Source: Bacillota bacterium (GTDB taxonomy: Bacteria; Bacillota; Clostridia; Oscillospirales; Oscillospiraceae). From it: DNA of 64,000 nt. Below are positions 62,579 to 64,000 of this stretch, piece by piece. Location: assembly GCA_030529825.1 (NCBI GenBank), contig JAUMWD010000005.1, positions 1 through 64,000 on the forward strand, read 5' to 3'. The notes under the pieces were generated by a model that was not told the origin of the DNA, made no database searches, and saw nothing but the letters and a program-made list of their open reading frames with translations. Each line of letters opens with the position of its first letter. The first letter of the stretch is position 1. Made by a program: the position numbers and the translations under genes.

Positions 62579-62890
62579 ATGACACTTACTGGCAAATGGA
62601 AAATTAGCGCAAAAATCCCCCTCGGCAAGATGAACCTTACCGCTGACTTCGTAGCAAACGAAGAAGAAGGTACCTTCACCGGCACTGCAACCAACGATGC
62701 AGACGGCGCAGTATACCAGGTTGCAAACGGCAAGCTCGACGGCAACCACATCGAATACGATATGATTATCCGTTTCGGCATCATCCCCTTCAACTTCCAT
62801 CTCCGCGGCGAGTTCTTCGAAGACGGCACCTGCAAGGGCATTGGCTCTGCAGCAAAGATGCAGGGTACCTACGAAGGCTACAAGATCTAA
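62579..62890 (+). CDS. Small beta-rich protein ahead of xsc, unknown function
   Basis: A 103-aa soluble protein with alternating strand pattern: LTGKWKISAKIPLGKM, then NLTADFVANEEEGTFTGTA, DGNHIEYDMIIRF and a C-terminal AAKMQGTYEGYKI. The G-K-W start and up-down strands resemble lipocalin-like or SRPBCC-related small barrels, but no motif fixes a family. ATG 62579 has GGAGGAAAG upstream (an ATG at 62564 overlaps that site). It is the first gene of the xsc operon; the gap to xsc is 58 bases without a terminator. Biased codons suggest high expression. It could bind the sulfonate or an intermediate. Confidence 0.7.
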   Translation: MTLTGKWKISAKIPLGKMNLTADFVANEEEGTFTGTATNDADGAVYQVANGKLDGNHIEYDMIIRFGIIPFNFHLRGEFFEDGTCKGIGSAAKMQGTYEGYKI

Positions 62891-62948
62891 TCCCTATTCA
62901 TTAAAGCATCAAACATAACCGAATATCTGAACTAATAGGAGATTTAAA

Positions 62949-64000
62949 ATGGAAAAGAAAAAAATGACTGCTTCCGAAGCAATATGCGAAACTCTCGTCG
63001 CTGAAGGCATCGACCACGTCAGCGGTATTGTCGGTTCCGCATTCATGGACCTGCTGGACCTGTTCCCCGCAGCAGGCATCAGATTCATCCCCGTACGCCA
63101 TGAGCAGAATGCAGGCCACATGGAAGACGCATTCTCCAGAATCAGCGGCAAGGCCGGCGTTATCATCGGCCAGAACGGCCCCGGTATCACCAACATGGTT
63201 ACCTCCGTTGCAGCTGCAAACATGGGCCACACCCCCATGGTAGTTATCTGCCCCTCCGCAGGCTCCAAGACTGTGGGCTGGGACGGCTTCCAGGAATGTG
63301 ACACCGTCGGCGTTTTCAAGCCCGTCACCAAGGCTGCTATCCGTATTCCTCATCCCAGCAGAGCTGCTGACTGCACCAGAACCGCATTCAGAATGGCTTA
63401 TGCACTTCGCGGCCCCGTTCTCCTCGATGTTCCCAGAGATTACTTCTACGGCGAAGTCGAAGACTACATCCTCGAGCCCCATCAGTACCGCGTTGACGAC
63501 AGAGGCTGCGGCTCCCCCGAGGCACTCGACCGCGCAGCAGAGCTCATCGCTTCCGCAAAGAAGCCCGTCATCATCTCCGGCCGCGGCGTAGTTGACACCA
63601 ACTGCCAGGACGTAGTTGCACAGCTGGCAGAGCTCCTCACCGCACCTGTTGCCTGCACCTACCTGCACAACGACGCATTCCCCGCAGATCATCCCCTGTG
63701 GATGGGTCCCATCGGCTACATGGGCTCCAAGGCTGCAATGAATACCGTTGCAGAGGCTGACGTTATGCTGGCAATCGGCACCAGACTCTCCGTATTCGGC
63801 ACCACTCCCCAGTACGATATTGACTACTTCCCCGAAACCGCAAAGATCATCCAGATCGATGTCAACCCCCTGAACATCGCACGTACCCACCCCGTTGAAG
63901 TCGGCATCATCGGCGACGCAAAGGCTGCTTCCGTTGAACTGCTCGCACGCGTTAAGGCTATCGTAGGCGACCGCGCACCCAAGCAGGATGTTCTTGACAT
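62949..64000 (+). CDS. xsc: Sulfoacetaldehyde acetyltransferase (ThDP enzyme), cut off by the window edge
   Basis: The first 350 codons of a thiamine-diphosphate enzyme; the C-terminal cofactor-binding third lies beyond 64000. The N-terminal part matches Xsc better than acetolactate synthase. It has [19 protein letters not shown], the ThDP-activating glutamate in H51-E52-x-[34 protein letters not shown] with GFQE, and PRDYF. The middle domain has VIISGRGV and [12 protein letters not shown]. Xsc turns sulfoacetaldehyde plus phosphate into sulfite and acetyl phosphate, the last step of taurine and isethionate breakdown. AGGAGA lies seven bases before ATG 62949. A pta gene may follow outside the window. 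Confusion with another acetolactate-synthase-like enzyme cannot be fully excluded. Confidence 0.85.
   Translation, partial: MEKKKMTASEAICETLVAEGIDHVSGIVGSAFMDLLDLFPAAGIRFIPVRHEQNAGHMEDAFSRISGKAGVIIGQNGPGITNMVTSVAAANMGHTPMVVICPSAGSKTVGWDGFQECDTVGVFKPVTKAAIRIPHPSRAADCTRTAFRMAYALRGPVLLDVPRDYFYGEVEDYILEPHQYRVDDRGCGSPEALDRAAELIASAKKPVIISGRGVVDTNCQDVVAQLAELLTAPVACTYLHNDAFPADHPLWMGPIGYMGSKAAMNTVAEADVMLAIGTRLSVFGTTPQYDIDYFPETAKIIQIDVNPLNIARTHPVEVGIIGDAKAASVELLARVKAIVGDRAPKQDVLD

Overview
The window looks like chromosomal DNA of an anaerobic, low-to-mid GC Gram-positive bacterium, most likely a gut or rumen Clostridia (Oscillospirales-like). The basis is strong AGGAGG-type ribosome binding sites with some TTG/GTG starts, many lipoproteins and no outer-membrane genes, corrinoid and Fe-S enzymes, a SpoIIE-type phosphatase, the rpsO-pnp pair, a YkvI-type transporter and a DUF2974 hydrolase. 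No rRNA, tRNA, CRISPR array, insertion sequence or prophage was found. Genes are densely packed, and no gene-free stretch exceeds 300 bases. The longest gaps (4541-4752, 20676-20966, 40333-40629, 55614-55893, 59543-59828, 62297-62578) hold promoters, operators, hairpins and one 38-codon gene.

Layout. 1-935 (minus): the start of a secreted leucine-rich-repeat surface protein and a small membrane protein. 1035-4540: a corrinoid methyltransferase operon (UroD-family methyltransferase, a 42-aa unknown, corrinoid protein, RACo-type activator). 4753-13064: a seven-gene cell-surface operon with a membrane-anchored protein of five sulfite-oxidase-fold repeats, a type II (FecCD/BtuCD) ABC importer, a two-repeat lipoprotein, a rhodanese-like lipoprotein and an FMN-binding-type lipoprotein. 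Two of its products carry DxxTGAT flavinylation motifs. 13152-19784: sbcDC, glycerate 2-kinase, a YhhN protein and a GntR regulator. 19983-23745: a zinc-ribbon membrane protein, then a CrtI-like flavoprotein paired with an FNR/2Fe-2S reductase. 23796-27433 (minus): an ABC exporter fused to a GNAT acetyltransferase, followed by a PlsC-like acyltransferase. 27622-34129: a DUF2974 hydrolase, MalQ (minus), a one-polypeptide LytS-5TM/SpoIIE/anti-sigma-kinase sensor, a C_GCAxxG_C_C protein and an SCP2 protein. 34190-39549 (minus): an aminotransferase, class II aldolase, TetR, FGGY kinase and GtrA operon with a palindromic operator. 39742-45668: an unknown anchored protein, a 38-aa peptide gene, a coiled-coil membrane protein, a WYL regulator and two CobW-type GTPases. 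45841-48857: a large GltD-type Fe-S flavoprotein overlapping hypA. 48920-53438: birA, a YkvI transporter, TetR and two lipoproteins. 53493-56820 (minus): pnp, rpsO and a lipoprotein. 56997-59542: two CNNM/HlyC paralogues. 59829-64000: LysR, a GltS-like symporter, a small unknown and the start of sulfoacetaldehyde acetyltransferase (xsc).

How it fits together. The biology suggested is anaerobic growth on small and one-carbon compounds: demethylation through a corrinoid protein, C2-sulfonate cleavage through Xsc, and much flavin/Fe-S electron transfer inside and outside the membrane. The most novel-looking parts are the surface redox/importer operon (4753-13064), the LysR-symporter-xsc unit with matching dyads near -65 of both target promoters, the CobW pair with a CobW-DUF1980 fusion, the aminotransferase-aldolase-kinase operon, and the free-standing acidic 38-aa peptide gene with its own operator. 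All family assignments come from reading motifs by eye; no database search was run.
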